Positions 36,132 through 46,900 are shown, counted from the first letter of the stretch. The stretch: 64,000 nt of DNA from Pseudanabaena sp. BC1403 (GCF_002914585.1 NZ_PDDM01000024.1:1-64000); one strand, 5' to 3'. Made by a program: numbers and translations. Notes: generated from the sequence alone by a model not told the origin.

Positions 36132-37976
36132 ATGGCAAAAAAGAAAAAAAGTGAACAAAAGGGACAGAGATCTCTTAAAAAGACTTTGCGTAAGTCTTTG
36201 ACAATATTTCGTTATGGCATCAAGGCTCTAGGACTAGTATGGACGACTAGCCGAGGATTAACTTTGGCGATCGCTATTTTTACCCTTATAAGTGGACTGT
36301 TACCTGCGGCGATCGCCTATGTTGGCAAATTGATTGTCGATAGCGTTGTGTTGGCGGCGAGTAGTGGATTGTTAAGCGATCGCAATTTAGCACTCAGTTA
36401 CGTAGGATTTGAGGCAATCTTGATCGTGATTTTGGCAGCAGTTCAGAAAGGACTAACCGTATCTCAATCATTGCTACGAGTGCTGCTTGGTCAAGGAGTA
36501 AACGTATTGATTTTAGAAAAGGCGCTTACCCTCGATCTGGCTCATTTTGAGGATTCAGAATTTTACGACAAGATGTCTCAGGCGCGAGCACAGGCTTCTA
36601 GTCGTCCGCTATCACTGATCAGTCGCATCTTTGGTTTAGGTCAGTCAGCATTAACTCTATTGACCTTTAGTGGATTGTTATTAAATTTTTCCGTTTGGGC
36701 AGTGATTGTCTTGGTCTTAGCGGCGATTCCTTCTTTTATTGCGGAAACCAGATTCTCAGAACATGCTTTTAGACTATTTCGATGGCGATCGCCTGAAACC
36801 CGGCAGCAACATTATCTAGAGACTTTATTGGCGAGAGAAGACTATGCAAAGGAAGTACAGCTTTATCAATTAGGCGGAATGCTGTTGCAACGTTATCGGG
36901 ATGTTTTTGATCTCCTTTACAAAGAAGATCGCAATCTCACAATTCAAAAAGGATTTTGGGGCTATCTACTAGGATTGCTTAGCACAGGCGCGTTTTATGC
37001 TGCCTATGCATGGATTGTAATGGAGGCGATCGCTGGTAGAATTAGCCTTGGGGAAATGACCATGTATTTAGTCGTGTTCCGCCAAGGTCAGTCTACTTTC
37101 GCATCAGCTCTAACCTCCATCGGTGGCATGTATGAAGACAATCTCTATCTCGCTAATCTCTACGAATTTCTAGAACAGCCAGTTCCCCAATCTCAAGGCA
37201 TGATTACTAAAGGAATTGTGTCAGAAGGAATCCGATTTGAGAATGTTTCCTTTTGCTATCCTGAGAGTCAAGAGCCAGTTTTAAAGGATATTTCCCTGCA
37301 TCTTAATCACGGCGAAAAATTAGCGATCGTGGGCGAAAATGGCTCTGGCAAAACGACACTTATCAAACTTCTGACGCGGCTATATACACCTAGTAGTGGC
37401 AAGATTTTATTAGATGGTGTTGATTTGAATGATTGGGATATTGATACTTTACGCAGAAGAATTGGTGTGATTTTTCAGAACTTCGTGCAATATCAATTTA
37501 CCGTAGGAGAAAATGTTGGAGTCGGTGATGTAGAACGCATCAATGACGATCAAGAATGGGAAATTGCGACTGAAAAAGGCATGGCGAAACCTTTTATTAA
37601 CAATATGCCTCAAAAGTTTGGGACGCAGTTGGGCAAATGGTTTAAGGGTGGTCAAGAGTTGTCAGGTGGTCAATGGCAAAAGATTGCGCTATCTAGAGCA
37701 TTTATGAGATCGCAAGCCGACATCCTCGTACTTGATGAACCTACAGCGGCAATGGATGCTGAAGCGGAGATGAATATTTTCAATCATTTCCGTTCTCTCA
37801 CCAAAGACCAGATGGTAGTTTTAATTTCCCATCGGTTTTCAACTGTACGCATGGCGGACAAAATCATCGTGATGGCAGATGGCAAAATCATCGAGCAAGG
37901 CAGTCACGAGCAGTTATTGGCAGCAGATGGACGCTATGCCCATCTTTTTTCTCTGCAAGCGGCAGGTTACAAATAA
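36132..37976 (+). CDS. ABC exporter, fused membrane and ATPase domains
   Basis: 614 aa: a basic N-terminus, six membrane helices (residues about 30-340) and an ATPase domain with Walker A VGENGSGKTTLI (about 400), signature ELSGGQWQK (about 510) and Walker B ILVLDEPTAAMD, followed by LISHRFSTV. It works as a homodimer half-transporter. The closest general class is multidrug/lipid exporters, but related cyanobacterial proteins also process or export peptides; no C39 peptidase domain is present. The substrate is unknown. Confidence 0.9.
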   Translation: MAKKKKSEQKGQRSLKKTLRKSLTIFRYGIKALGLVWTTSRGLTLAIAIFTLISGLLPAAIAYVGKLIVDSVVLAASSGLLSDRNLALSYVGFEAILIVILAAVQKGLTVSQSLLRVLLGQGVNVLILEKALTLDLAHFEDSEFYDKMSQARAQASSRPLSLISRIFGLGQSALTLLTFSGLLLNFSVWAVIVLVLAAIPSFIAETRFSEHAFRLFRWRSPETRQQHYLETLLAREDYAKEVQLYQLGGMLLQRYRDVFDLLYKEDRNLTIQKGFWGYLLGLLSTGAFYAAYAWIVMEAIAGRISLGEMTMYLVVFRQGQSTFASALTSIGGMYEDNLYLANLYEFLEQPVPQSQGMITKGIVSEGIRFENVSFCYPESQEPVLKDISLHLNHGEKLAIVGENGSGKTTLIKLLTRLYTPSSGKILLDGVDLNDWDIDTLRRRIGVIFQNFVQYQFTVGENVGVGDVERINDDQEWEIATEKGMAKPFINNMPQKFGTQLGKWFKGGQELSGGQWQKIALSRAFMRSQADILVLDEPTAAMDAEAEMNIFNHFRSLTKDQMVVLISHRFSTVRMADKIIVMADGKIIEQGSHEQLLAADGRYAHLFSLQAAGYK

Positions 37977-38173
37977 TACGTTTTATTGCTAAATCAATCA
38001 ATTCAATCGTCCTAACAAATTAAATCAATCATTGAAATGATTGAATAATTACTAGAAGATAATACAAAAAATCAAAAACTAAACAAAGCCCTAAGAACCT
38101 TTACCCAATAAACTTTTTAGGATATTGCTTCACACTTTTTTACCAACTAAAAAGCTGTATACAAGGAGTGAGA

Positions 38174-38200
38174 TTGACACAAGATAGTTAATTTTATGCT
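38174..38200 (+). promoter_or_regulatory. Possible promoter of the gene at 38224
   Basis: TTGACA (38174-38179) and TATGCT (38195-38200) are separated by 15 bp, slightly short for a sigma-70 type promoter, and lie just ahead of the ribosome site GGAGAG at 38216. Confidence 0.35.
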
Positions 38201-38223
38201 CATTTATTTCTTTTTGGAGAGTA

Positions 38224-38709
38224 ATGATGACTATAGCAAATGAGAGAAATACTCTTAATCAAGATCCCATCAAATACACTTCTAATTTCGATGGTATGGA
38301 ATTGCGAAATCTTTATGCGATCGCGCCAGAAGTTTATGAAGGCAGTGACAATTTTCAATCTGAGGCAGAAAGCATATGCACAGTTATAGCTATATTTCCT
38401 TCAAGACAAGAAGCTAACAATGCGGTATTAGAAATGCAGAAACAAGGTTTGAGTTCACCTCAAATCGTCATTATTTCCGACCAATATCAAGAGCATCAAA
38501 ACTCGATGCACTGGGAATATGTTGCTACAGATAATGGTTTGCCATCAGTTCTGACAGGGCTAGGAATTAATGTGCGGGACACCTTACAATTTTTAGAAGC
38601 TGTTAACAATAGCAATTTTTTAGTAATAGGACTAGTCAACGATCGCGATGCTAGTCAAGCACAGTATATCCTCAAGAATATCGGACTTAAAGTGATTGCA
38701 GTTTATTAA
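38224..38709 (+). CDS. Small stress-type protein, unknown
   Basis: 161 aa. The central part (CTVIAIFPSRQEANNAVLEM, then LEAVNNSNFLVIGLV and KNIGLKVIAVY) has the beta-alpha-beta pattern of 'general stress protein 17M'-like/DUF1269-related domains that start with a 'sRxeAe.ai..L' segment. The function is not known. Start ATG at 38224 has GGAGAG five bases upstream. A hairpin terminator follows. Confidence 0.6.
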   Translation: MMTIANERNTLNQDPIKYTSNFDGMELRNLYAIAPEVYEGSDNFQSEAESICTVIAIFPSRQEANNAVLEMQKQGLSSPQIVIISDQYQEHQNSMHWEYVATDNGLPSVLTGLGINVRDTLQFLEAVNNSNFLVIGLVNDRDASQAQYILKNIGLKVIAVY

Positions 38710-38713
38710 TTTA

Positions 38714-38760
38714 TTACGATGGTTTTGAATTTGCATTTAGTAAATTCAAAACCATCGTAA
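38714..38760 (+). terminator. Hairpin terminator
   Basis: Perfect 19-bp arms (38714-38732, 38742-38760) with a nine-base loop lie directly after the stop at 38709, with A/T-rich flanks. Confidence 0.8.
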
Positions 38761-38818
38761 ATTAAAGATCCGAAATCAAGTTTATATCTAAATGTAAAAA
38801 AGAATTTGGAGAAAAACA

Positions 38819-39487
38819 ATGGATAAGCAAAATAAAGAATCGATAGTTTTCTCAGAATATATTAATACAATTTCAAACCTGAATACTTCTACAAAAGATC
38901 AAGAAGAATCTCTAAATTATTTTGTAACTGAATCAATTAAGGTCAAGGAAGCAAACACTACATTTATGATTGACGAGGTAATATCTGATAGCATCTTGAG
39001 GTTATCTAGAATTAAAGCCCCAAGAGGGATTCAGATTTTATTTGAAATGAATCATGATTCTATTGTGTATGCACGTCGAGATATGATCTGCTGCATGGTT
39101 AGGAATCTCATTGTTAATATCATAAAATTTGGTTCCAATGGGGAGAAGATAAAAATTTCTTCTGATACTGTTCAGGATAAAGTCAGAACATCTATTTCTA
39201 TCTCTGGCGGAATTACCAACAAAAATGACTTTTATGAACTTTTTCAAGAGCATGAGAACATATCTAATCCCAACAAAATCGATGAGATAATTGCAAGGAT
39301 TGAATTGTTATTATGTCGCCAATTCACCGAAGCGAATAATACTAATCTATCAGTTGTATATCGAGAAGAAGAACAAGATCTCTTGTTTACCTTCTCCCTA
39401 TCAAAAGCGATTATGAGTATATATGATTGTAGAATTAAATCGAATAGTCCAGTCAACAAATTAATACACTGGCATAGCAGCTTTTAA
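38819..39487 (+). CDS. Degenerate histidine-kinase-type ATPase domain protein
   Basis: 222 aa. Residues 75-130 (IQILFEMN…RRDMICCMVRNLIVNIIKFG) resemble the N-box helix and following strand of HATPase_c (consensus LxNLLxNAIKFT). The G-boxes needed for ATP binding are not evident, and there is no His-phosphorylation site. It may be a regulator that mimics a kinase, or a decaying gene. GGAG precedes the ATG. Codon use is AT-rich. Confidence 0.45.
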   Translation: MDKQNKESIVFSEYINTISNLNTSTKDQEESLNYFVTESIKVKEANTTFMIDEVISDSILRLSRIKAPRGIQILFEMNHDSIVYARRDMICCMVRNLIVNIIKFGSNGEKIKISSDTVQDKVRTSISISGGITNKNDFYELFQEHENISNPNKIDEIIARIELLLCRQFTEANNTNLSVVYREEEQDLLFTFSLSKAIMSIYDCRIKSNSPVNKLIHWHSSF

Positions 39488-39530
39488 GTTTTTACAAAAG
39501 AAATATTCTTTTTTTACATATTTGAAAGTC

Positions 39531-39764
39531 ATGCTAAATCCTGATTTAGATAAATTCAATAAAAAGCCATATTACTATATGAATCAAACTAAACAGATTC
39601 AAATTATTCGATTACAGATTGGGTTAGATGAATGCATTGAAAAAGCAGTTTTTCCAGAAGAGAATTTTTGTTTTGAAGCTCCGTCTGATGCTTGTTTAGA
39701 GATTAGTACATACACGATCGCTACAGCCATTTTATGCGATCGCATACCTTGCCTACAACTATAG
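39531..39764 (+). CDS. DUF1830 protein
   Basis: 77 aa. YYYMNQTKQIQIIRLQIG, ERAVFP-like EKAVFPEENFCFEAP and ATAILCDRIPCLQL follow the DUF1830 pattern (YVN.T..IQ..RI…VFPg..l.FEAP…IPC..L), a family I know only from cyanobacteria, found near small signalling genes. ATG 39531 is the start. The role is unknown. Confidence 0.75.
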   Translation: MLNPDLDKFNKKPYYYMNQTKQIQIIRLQIGLDECIEKAVFPEENFCFEAPSDACLEISTYTIATAILCDRIPCLQL

Positions 39765-39840
39765 TTTTTTGGGGTAAGTACTAATGTCAATCTTCCAAAG
39801 TGTTACTTAACTATACTTCCCATCAAGCGATACAATCATT

Positions 39841-39967
39841 TAGATAAGTAACTCAGCATAATTAAAAAATAGAGCCAAAATCTGTACCGCCCACTATGCA
39901 AGCAGTGCAGATTTTGATAGTGCTAAAGAGGTAAGGATTGGCGGCACGAAGTACTGCCTATCCTTAC
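39841..39967. repeat. Repeat family C copy 1 plus hairpin
   Basis: 39841-39930 (TAGATAAGTAACTCAGCATA… with an internal stem CAAAATCTG/CAGATTTTG) is related to 62776-62880. Next to it, 39931-39967 forms a hairpin GTAAGGAT…ATCCTTAC. Together they fill most of the 39765-40079 gap; nothing else is recognised there. Confidence 0.65.
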
Positions 39968-40079
39968 CATATAAACCCTTTCCTTATTTAGGACTAACCA
40001 GATTTGGGAGGGGTTATATTTAATTGTGCCTAGCTACTTATTAGGTAACGACAACGCAAAGTAAAATTTATATCAGCTT

Positions 40080-40952
40080 ATGGCAGTAATCATTGATGGC
40101 AAGGCTCTTGCTAAGAAAATGCAAAAGGCGATCGCTGAAGAGGTCGCACAACTACAAACTCAATATGGTCGTCCTCCAGGGTTAGCCGTGCTGATGGTGG
40201 GAGACAATCCTGCCAGTGCCGCCTATGTAAGAAATAAAGAGACCGCCTGCAATAAGGCGGGGATCACCTCCTTTGGAAAACATTTTCCTGCTAGCGTCAC
40301 TCAAGCAGAATTAGAGCAAGTTATTGACGAGCTAAATGCTGACGATCGCGTAGATGGCATCTTGATCCAGTTGCCTCTGCCAGAAAATTTAGATGCGATC
40401 GCCCTTTTAAATCGTCTTCATCCTGATAAAGATGCCGATGGGCTGCACCCAAATAACCTCGGCAAATTAGCAAGAGGTGAAGTTGGCTTGCGGAGCTGCA
40501 CACCTGCTGGAGTGATGGAATTACTAGCTGAAGCAAAAATTGATATTGCTGGCAAAAATGCCGTTGTAATCGGGCGCAGTATTCTTGTCGGCAAGCCAGT
40601 GGCACTAATGCTACTCGAAGAAAATGCCACAGTGACGATCGCCCATTCGCGCACTAAAAATCTCGCCGAAATTACCAACAAAGCCGATATCTTAATTGCC
40701 GCGATCGGTAGACCTGAATTTGTGACAGCCGCAATGGTCAAGCCTAATGCCGTGGTCATCGATGTCGGGATTAACCGCATCACCGACTACGAAGGCAAAT
40801 CTCGCCTAGTTGGCGATGTGGACTATGCCAACGTTAGCGAAGTTGCTTCACACATTACCCCTGTTCCTGGCGGTGTTGGTCCAATGACAGTGACGATGCT
40901 TTTGCACAATACTGTTTGGAGCTACAAGGAAAAAGTAAAAAGTAAAAAGTAA
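40080..40952 (+). CDS. folD: Methylene-THF dehydrogenase/cyclohydrolase FolD
   Basis: 290 aa bifunctional enzyme that interconverts 5,10-methylene-THF and 10-formyl-THF. Active-site Lys is in [14 protein letters not shown], the conserved loop [13 protein letters not shown] follows, and the NADP site has [15 protein letters not shown]-terminal [18 protein letters not shown] is the family signature. Next downstream is crtE, 129 bp away, an arrangement common in cyanobacteria. Confidence 0.97.
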   Translation: MAVIIDGKALAKKMQKAIAEEVAQLQTQYGRPPGLAVLMVGDNPASAAYVRNKETACNKAGITSFGKHFPASVTQAELEQVIDELNADDRVDGILIQLPLPENLDAIALLNRLHPDKDADGLHPNNLGKLARGEVGLRSCTPAGVMELLAEAKIDIAGKNAVVIGRSILVGKPVALMLLEENATVTIAHSRTKNLAEITNKADILIAAIGRPEFVTAAMVKPNAVVIDVGINRITDYEGKSRLVGDVDYANVSEVASHITPVPGGVGPMTVTMLLHNTVWSYKEKVKSKK

Positions 40953-41081
40953 AAAGGCAAAATTTGGGGTTGCGATCGCAAGTCGTTGCATAATATACAT
41001 TCTGGATATCGTCCTTAATACAGTCTGGAGTTTTTGCCCCACTCTAGCAATTAGTTATTGTTGAAACCATTGAAGTCAGCC

Positions 41082-41993
41082 ATGCCCCAAACATTGACCG
41101 AAACAGTCGCATTCAATTTAGATAAGTATTTACGCGATCTTAAACAAGAGGTTGAGGCAGCCCTTGATGCTTCGATCGCGGTTACCTATCCCGAAAAAAT
41201 TTATGAATCCATGCGCTACTCGCTAATGGCTGGTGGCAAACGATTACGTCCGATATTATGCCTTGCTGCTTGTGAATTATTAGGCGGCGATCGCGCTTCG
41301 GCAATGCCTACCGCCTGTGCGATGGAAATGGTTCATACCATGTCATTGATCCATGATGATCTACCATCAATGGACAATGATGATTTTCGGCGCGGAAAAC
41401 TGACTAATCACAAGGTTTATGGCGATGACATTGCGATTTTGGCGGGGGATGCCTTGCTTGCCTATGCCTTTGAATTTATTGCTGACCAGACAAAGGGTGT
41501 ACCTGCGGAGCGTATTTTGAAAGCGATCGCCCATCTCGGTCATGCTGTCGCTGCGACTGGTTTGGTCGGCGGACAAGTTGTTGATCTAGAATGCGAAGGC
41601 AAGCGAGATGTAACGGCAGAAACGCTCACCTTCATTCATATCCATAAAACAGCCGCCTTGCTGGAATCCTGTGTCATCTGTGGAGCCTTGCTAGCTGGTG
41701 CAAATGATACCGACATTAAGCATCTATCCACTTATGCTAATAACATAGGTTTAGCTTTTCAAATCATTGATGACATCCTAGATATCACAGCAACTTCTGA
41801 GCAGCTTGGCAAAACGGCAGGCAAAGATATCGCCGCCCAAAAAGTTACTTATCCTAGCTTGTGGGGTATCGAAGCCTCGCAGCAAAAAGCACAGGAACTT
41901 GTAGCACAAGCCAAGGCTCAACTTATCAGTTATGGTGATGCAGCCTTACCTCTAATGGCTCTTGCCGATTACATTACTGCTCGGAAAAATTAA
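41082..41993 (+). CDS. crtE: Geranylgeranyl diphosphate synthase
   Basis: 303 aa trans-prenyltransferase supplying carotenoids, chlorophyll phytyl and quinone tails. First Asp-rich motif [17 protein letters not shown] (about residue 91) and second [13 protein letters not shown] (about 229). GGKRLRP is the IPP-binding loop. ATG 41082 (MPQTLTETV) is the start; a TTG at 41058 is less likely. It precedes the DUF212 gene by 57 bp on the same strand. Confidence 0.95.
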   Translation: MPQTLTETVAFNLDKYLRDLKQEVEAALDASIAVTYPEKIYESMRYSLMAGGKRLRPILCLAACELLGGDRASAMPTACAMEMVHTMSLIHDDLPSMDNDDFRRGKLTNHKVYGDDIAILAGDALLAYAFEFIADQTKGVPAERILKAIAHLGHAVAATGLVGGQVVDLECEGKRDVTAETLTFIHIHKTAALLESCVICGALLAGANDTDIKHLSTYANNIGLAFQIIDDILDITATSEQLGKTAGKDIAAQKVTYPSLWGIEASQQKAQELVAQAKAQLISYGDAALPLMALADYITARKN

Positions 41994-42050
41994 ACCTTAA
42001 TCTCACAATATTCTTTGACCTCTTTTTTGTCCCTAATTTTTGCAATTGAT

Positions 42051-42491
42051 ATGAACCTCCATCCTGTTGGCGAAATCCTCGATAACCAAGTTCTGCTAAT
42101 TGCTCTATGTTCTAGCCTAACAGCACAAATACTCAAACTATTTATCGAGTTAGCCCAATTTCGACAACTCAGATTTAAAATAATGTTTGAAACAGGAGGA
42201 ATGCCTAGCTCTCATTCAGCCTTAGTCTCGGCATTGGCTACAGGTATCGGTCGGACTCAAGGATGGGACACACCTCAATTTGCGATCGCTACAGTTTTCG
42301 CTTTTATCGTCATGTACGATGCCGCAGGTATCCGCCGCGCCGCAGGCAAGCAGGCAAAGGTTCTCAATCAAATCATGGTGGAAGTGTTTGAAGAAGAACA
42401 TGATCCTCTTAAAGAGTTATTAGGTCATACCCCCGCCCAAGTTGTTGCTGGATCAATCTTAGGCATCTTGCTGATGTGGTGGTTTTTATAA
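42051..42491 (+). CDS. Divergent PAP2-family membrane protein (DUF212)
   Basis: 146 aa, four membrane segments. FETGGMPSSHSALVSALATG and YDAAGIRRAAGKQAKVLNQ are the two signature blocks of DUF212 proteins, related to PAP2 phosphatases. Together with folD and crtE this trio is a conserved cyanobacterial cluster, which suggests a role in prenyl-phosphate handling; that is an inference. Confidence 0.88.
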   Translation: MNLHPVGEILDNQVLLIALCSSLTAQILKLFIELAQFRQLRFKIMFETGGMPSSHSALVSALATGIGRTQGWDTPQFAIATVFAFIVMYDAAGIRRAAGKQAKVLNQIMVEVFEEEHDPLKELLGHTPAQVVAGSILGILLMWWFL

Positions 42492-42499
42492 TTAAGAGA

Positions 42500-42534
42500 A
42501 TAAGAGAGGCGGTGCAAAGCACCGCCTCTCTTAT
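42500..42534. terminator. Palindrome with AAA loop
   Basis: Arms ATAAGAGAGGCGGTGC (42500-42515) and complement (42519-42534), loop AAA. It lies directly after the DUF212 stop. Confidence 0.8.
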
Positions 42535-42593
42535 TTTGGATTTAATTTAGGTAGCGATCGCTAATATAGCTGTGGTCTCTCAAATCGTCTCAT

Positions 42594-42646
42594 AAAGCCC
42601 AAAAGAGAGGTGCGGCGCAAACTGCCGCACCTCTCTTTCGGGCTTT
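42594..42646. terminator. Palindrome with CAAAGCCC-type outer arm
   Basis: 23-bp arms with one G-T mismatch (42594-42616, 42624-42646). The outer part AAAGCCCAAA is shared with the palindrome at 52242-52296, although the inner parts differ. Confidence 0.75.
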
Positions 42647-42773
42647 GAATCTTCATAACTTATATATATTTATTACTATTTAAAAATATTTATGCGAAAA
42701 TACAATCAAGTCAACTCCTACTTAAAATCAACTTTTCGAGAAAGCATAGAAAATACTTGGAGATAACTAGATT

Positions 42774-45700
42774 ATGGGACAAACTAACGACAAATTAACA
42801 AAAACTTCATCCTTAGTAGCCCCTACATCTCTAAATTTACAACCTAGACCATTTGCTCCATTGGAGTCAGAAGAGAAAGATGAGGCAATTCCAAGGAAGT
42901 CAGGATATTCTGAAAATTTCTTGGAAAAAATAATCAATACACCAAGTTCAGAATCAGCAACACCTGTGCAAAGAAAATCAGGAAATCGACTGAAAGCAAT
43001 CGCTGCTGAGAGAATGGCGATCCAAGCAAAACCTTCAACTAATGCAGCCTTACAAAATCAACCAGTTCAAAGGCAAGAATCTGTAGAAGAAGAAAAAGGT
43101 GAAGGGAAACTGGAAGATGCAAAAGAGTTCACAATGAATCCTGAACCTCCACCAGTCCAAAGAAAGTCTGGAAATCGATTGAAGGCAATCGCAGCAGAAC
43201 GGCAAATGGCAATTCAGGCAAAGCAGTCCACGGATGCCGAATCTGTCGTGACTGTGCAAAGAAAGTCTGGAAACAAATTAAAGGCGATCGCTGCTGAGAG
43301 AAAGGCGATCCAAGCAAAGCTTACCATTGGTCAGCCCAATGACAAGTATGAACAGGAAGCTGGCGCTACTGCGGCTAGGGTCGTTCAACAAATTAATTCG
43401 CCAATTACTTCGCAAAGTCAGCCAGTTCAGCGCAAGTTTGAGAATCGCTTGAGAGCAAAGAATGCGCAAAAGATGTCGATTCAAACAAAACTTGCGATCG
43501 CAGAGTCAAACGATAACGACGAGCAGAAAGTCGATGAAGCAACAAAAGTCATACAACCGTTAAACACAAACAGCTCTGCTAAAGCACTGCAACGTGAAGC
43601 AGTCGTAAATGAGGAAGAAGAGGAAGCGATTCAGGGGAAGTTTGAGGCAGATGTAACTGTACAGGCGAAAGCAGAGATACAACCAAACCAAACAGGAATG
43701 CCAGATCGGTTAAAAGATGGGATCGAATCGCTATCAGGCATAGACATATCGGATGTGCGGGTTCATACAAATTCCCCAAAACCATCTCAAATCGATGCCC
43801 TAGCCTACGCTCAAGGGAATGACATTCACCTTGCATCTGGACAGGAAGAGCATCTACCCCATGAAGCTTGGCATGTGGTACAGCAAAAACAGGGACGGGT
43901 ACAACCTACACTGCAAACGAAAGGAGTTGGGATCAATGACGATACAGGACTGGAAAACGAAGCAGATGTAATGGGTGCAAAAGCATCCTCAATGATTTCC
44001 GACTCTGTGCCAAACAAGTTCGATACTCAAAAAGCATCATCAGACACAAGCGATCGGAACAATATTCAACGAACAGTTAACGCTCAACTTTCCTCTAACG
44101 TAATCCAAAGAGCTACGTCAGAATGGCTCAAAGGCAGATTTGGCTATCCTGATACTCCTAACAGGCTAAAATTCCGAGAAAAAATTGGGGATGTTGCTTT
44201 TCAAGAATTTCGAAAATATGCTAACGAGCAGATAGAACCTCTAGTTGATTTCTTCAAGTCGCAAACCCTTCCCATTCTTAAACCAAAAGAACAATGCGAC
44301 TTACTCATCCCATTGGTTGGTACTCCAAATCTATTGGATCTAATGAAAGATACTTTGATTAAAACGCAATATAACCCAGCACTTGCTTCGGCTATTTACC
44401 AACTATTAGCTCCTCTAGTTGGTAATGTAAACGAATCAGCTCTCATGAGAGAGGCATTAACACTCACAAACAATGATACAGATGTTGCTCCGGCGATTAA
44501 AGATTACCTATTGAAGTACCAAACTAAAGGAGTTAAGGCTCTTGCTGCAGCAAGGGAAAAATTGAAGACAAAGGGTAACGATCCAGTTGTTGCAGATCGA
44601 GTAATGACCGAAACAGAGGAATATAATTATCATGAGTCAGTTAAAGACAAAGTAGAAAATCTTGGTAATCAGAAAGCAACTAACGAATACAATGAAGCCA
44701 TTGAAGAAAACAAACAAGAACGGGAAAAGTATATCTCCTCATATGACAAAACAATCGATTCCTCTCAGCCAGATGAATCAATTGCTGGAGAAATCGGCAA
44801 TAAACAAGCAATTGATCAATACGATAAAGCTGTTGCAGAAATAGATATAGAAACTTTTAAAACTACATTCGAACAGAAAACAGGATGTAAATATGATCAT
44901 ACCTTTACGAAAAAAGAACTGGAAAAACCGCTTCTAAACAAGAAGATTCATGAAGGTTTGAAATCTATTTTCCCAAGTCTAGATGTACCTAAGTCCAGTT
45001 CCCTCGTTGTCAAAAATCTAATAAAAGACAAATTAGAAGAATTAGAACAGAAGAAATTATCCCTAGATAATAGTTTGGAAGGGAATAAAACAAAATACAA
45101 ACAAGAAACATCTAAAAAACTAGGGGAGTTTGAAACTAAAAAAGGAAAACTCGATTCTGGGTTGGAAGGGAATAAGACAAAATATAAAGACGCTCTAAAG
45201 CTAGCCATTACTCCGCTATTTGCTTTTCCTGATAGTGAGGCGGCTTCTGAATGGGTGCTGAATTCGGCAGGGGTAGATGACAAAAAAGCAACTAAACTGG
45301 TTGCATGGCTCGTGAATGGACTGAATGCGACGATCTCACTTACTGATATTCAGAAAATCTTTACTGTCTTCTCTTTGGAAAAATTAGAGAATGTACATAT
45401 TCCAGTAGGAGGTGCTGATGCTAAAGCTAAAGCACTGATGCTATTACTGAACGAAGCGAAAACTGGAGAAGCTGGAAGGTTTAAAACCCTAATCGATCTC
45501 GATGAGACTAAAGACTTTACAGAATTGCTGAAGTTCTTTAAAAAAGCAAACAACGATATTGACCAAGCATTAACTATTTTTAGTAAAAAGGATAGCTCGA
45601 AGGATGTCAATAAGTTATTAGACGAACTAACTGTTCCTCCTCCTACAATAGTGGATCCCCTTCAGGAAGGAAAAGATTACCTCAAGCATAAGGGTAAAGC

Positions 45701-46301
45701 CGCAGACGCTTCCTTTTTGATTGCAAAAAGCATTCCAAAGGTTGATTCTGAGAAAATGCTTGCTAAAGATTGGATCGTCGGTCATGGCGAACAAGTTGCC
45801 CATATTTATACAGAATCAGGTAATAATGTTACTCGAACCATTGAGGTATTAGATCTTTTAGCGAAGGCAAAGAAACCGAAAACTCCTGTTGATGTTAAAA
45901 AATGGCTCGATTACAATCACAGTTTTGGCAATATCTACAACAAATTACAAGCCGACAAAGATCAACAATTTTGGGCTGGAGAAACCTGTGCTGAAAGCAC
46001 TGTCCCAGTAACTAGTCGTGCAGGATTAGGATTAGGGGTAAAAGATGATGTTAATTCAGTCAGGATACATGCCCTTACTCACAAAACTGTTGGGCAGTTC
46101 TATTCAGGTGGTCACTTTGGCAATCATGGTAACGGAACCGAGCCTGGTATGGTGCTACCTAACAATGTTGGGTATACGGAATATGATATTAAACCTTATA
46201 GCAGCGATCCTAATCGGGGCAAAAATCGAATTGTTGTAGGGGGAGCAAATCACTACTATACAAGCGACCACTACAAGACGTTTAAAAGGTTCAGACTATG
46301 A
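42774..46301 (+). CDS. Contractile-injection-system effector: DUF4157 with barnase-type RNase end
   Basis: 1175 aa. Residues 1-240 are a leader with four copies of [15 protein letters not shown]-type motifs (about 65, 128, 161, 218). DUF4157 spans about 305-400 with HEAWHVVQQ (about 362). DUF4157 marks injection-system-associated toxins. A long helical/coiled middle follows. The last 65 residues form a barnase/RNase Sa-like domain: GYTEYDI (Glu1136), KNRIVVGG (Arg1152) and YTSDHYKTF (His1166), spaced 16 and 14 residues apart as in the family. The barstar-like gene overlaps its stop by 4 bp. It is probably a guanyl-specific RNase toxin. The N-terminal leader is nearly identical to that of the 47672 effector. 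Confidence 0.85.
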   Translation: MGQTNDKLTKTSSLVAPTSLNLQPRPFAPLESEEKDEAIPRKSGYSENFLEKIINTPSSESATPVQRKSGNRLKAIAAERMAIQAKPSTNAALQNQPVQRQESVEEEKGEGKLEDAKEFTMNPEPPPVQRKSGNRLKAIAAERQMAIQAKQSTDAESVVTVQRKSGNKLKAIAAERKAIQAKLTIGQPNDKYEQEAGATAARVVQQINSPITSQSQPVQRKFENRLRAKNAQKMSIQTKLAIAESNDNDEQKVDEATKVIQPLNTNSSAKALQREAVVNEEEEEAIQGKFEADVTVQAKAEIQPNQTGMPDRLKDGIESLSGIDISDVRVHTNSPKPSQIDALAYAQGNDIHLASGQEEHLPHEAWHVVQQKQGRVQPTLQTKGVGINDDTGLENEADVMGAKASSMISDSVPNKFDTQKASSDTSDRNNIQRTVNAQLSSNVIQRATSEWLKGRFGYPDTPNRLKFREKIGDVAFQEFRKYANEQIEPLVDFFKSQTLPILKPKEQCDLLIPLVGTPNLLDLMKDTLIKTQYNPALASAIYQLLAPLVGNVNESALMREALTLTNNDTDVAPAIKDYLLKYQTKGVKALAAAREKLKTKGNDPVVADRVMTETEEYNYHESVKDKVENLGNQKATNEYNEAIEENKQEREKYISSYDKTIDSSQPDESIAGEIGNKQAIDQYDKAVAEIDIETFKTTFEQKTGCKYDHTFTKKELEKPLLNKKIHEGLKSIFPSLDVPKSSSLVVKNLIKDKLEELEQKKLSLDNSLEGNKTKYKQETSKKLGEFETKKGKLDSGLEGNKTKYKDALKLAITPLFAFPDSEAASEWVLNSAGVDDKKATKLVAWLVNGLNATISLTDIQKIFTVFSLEKLENVHIPVGGADAKAKALMLLLNEAKTGEAGRFKTLIDLDETKDFTELLKFFKKANNDIDQALTIFSKKDSSKDVNKLLDELTVPPPTIVDPLQEGKDYLKHKGKAADASFLIAKSIPKVDSEKMLAKDWIVGHGEQVAHIYTESGNNVTRTIEVLDLLAKAKKPKTPVDVKKWLDYNHSFGNIYNKLQADKDQQFWAGETCAESTVPVTSRAGLGLGVKDDVNSVRIHALTHKTVGQFYSGGHFGNHGNGTEPGMVLPNNVGYTEYDIKPYSSDPNRGKNRIVVGGANHYYTSDHYKTFKRFRL

Positions 46302-46759
46302 CAAAGCTTTATCAATTTGCGCCTGAAGTATTCGCATTTTTCTCGAAAGATCGAGACTTTGCAGCAACTCTATTTCAGGAAAAAGGCTTAAAGATTTTTT
46401 GGATTGATGGGAAAAAATGCTCTACTCCAAAAGATTTTTTGGAACAGCTTGCCCTTGCCGTTCAGTTCCCTGGCGAAGAGTTGAGTTTAAATATCCTCAG
46501 CCAAGAACTTTCTAACTTAGACTGGCTCGATGCCAAGAAATTTGGAATCTGTATTACCGATGCCGATCGCTTGTTTGCGAGTGGAAACCGTTATATGTGG
46601 CAGTATCTACTTGGAATGGCACAGAACATTCAGAGCAACGTTGAAGACTTCAATCGTCCCTCAATTAGTTGGTTACTACAAATGGAAAACCCAAAAATCG
46701 AAGAATTGCAAGAATTTTTTGAGAGAGAGCTTGGGTTTGTCGTGCAATATCTCAATTAA
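46298..46759 (+). CDS. Barstar-like immunity protein
   Basis: 153 aa. LKIFWIDGKKCSTPKDFLEQ, LDAKKFGICITDADRL and LQEFFEREL echo barstar ('INGxxxxshxdLhxxLaxxL..P…L..L…', an acidic helix and a C-terminal strand). The start ATG overlaps the TGA of the RNase-type effector (ATGA), the classical placement of an immunity gene. The protein is longer than barstar (about 90 aa), having extra residues at the N-terminus and between core elements. It would bind and block the RNase domain. The assignment rests on this motif plus the partner. Confidence 0.75.
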   Translation: MTKLYQFAPEVFAFFSKDRDFAATLFQEKGLKIFWIDGKKCSTPKDFLEQLALAVQFPGEELSLNILSQELSNLDWLDAKKFGICITDADRLFASGNRYMWQYLLGMAQNIQSNVEDFNRPSISWLLQMENPKIEELQEFFERELGFVVQYLN

Positions 46760-46900
46760 TGAGATCGCTCGTTAGGATTTCGCCAATTCAAATCTGAAGT
46801 GCAACACCTAGAGATCTTTGCATAAGGGACTCATAACCTACATTCAGCAGGTTAAAATTGAAATAAGGTATTTTTATTTAAACGCATTCAAAACAGCCAA

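Noticed and set aside
43850-43880. HEAWH in DUF4157 as proof of an active metalloprotease
   Set aside because: HExxH-like motifs are usual in DUF4157, but activity is not established and no third ligand can be assigned by eye.
46298-46759. The 153-aa gene as a structural or regulator protein
   Set aside because: Its overlap with the RNase-type effector and barstar-like landmarks favour immunity; still unproven.
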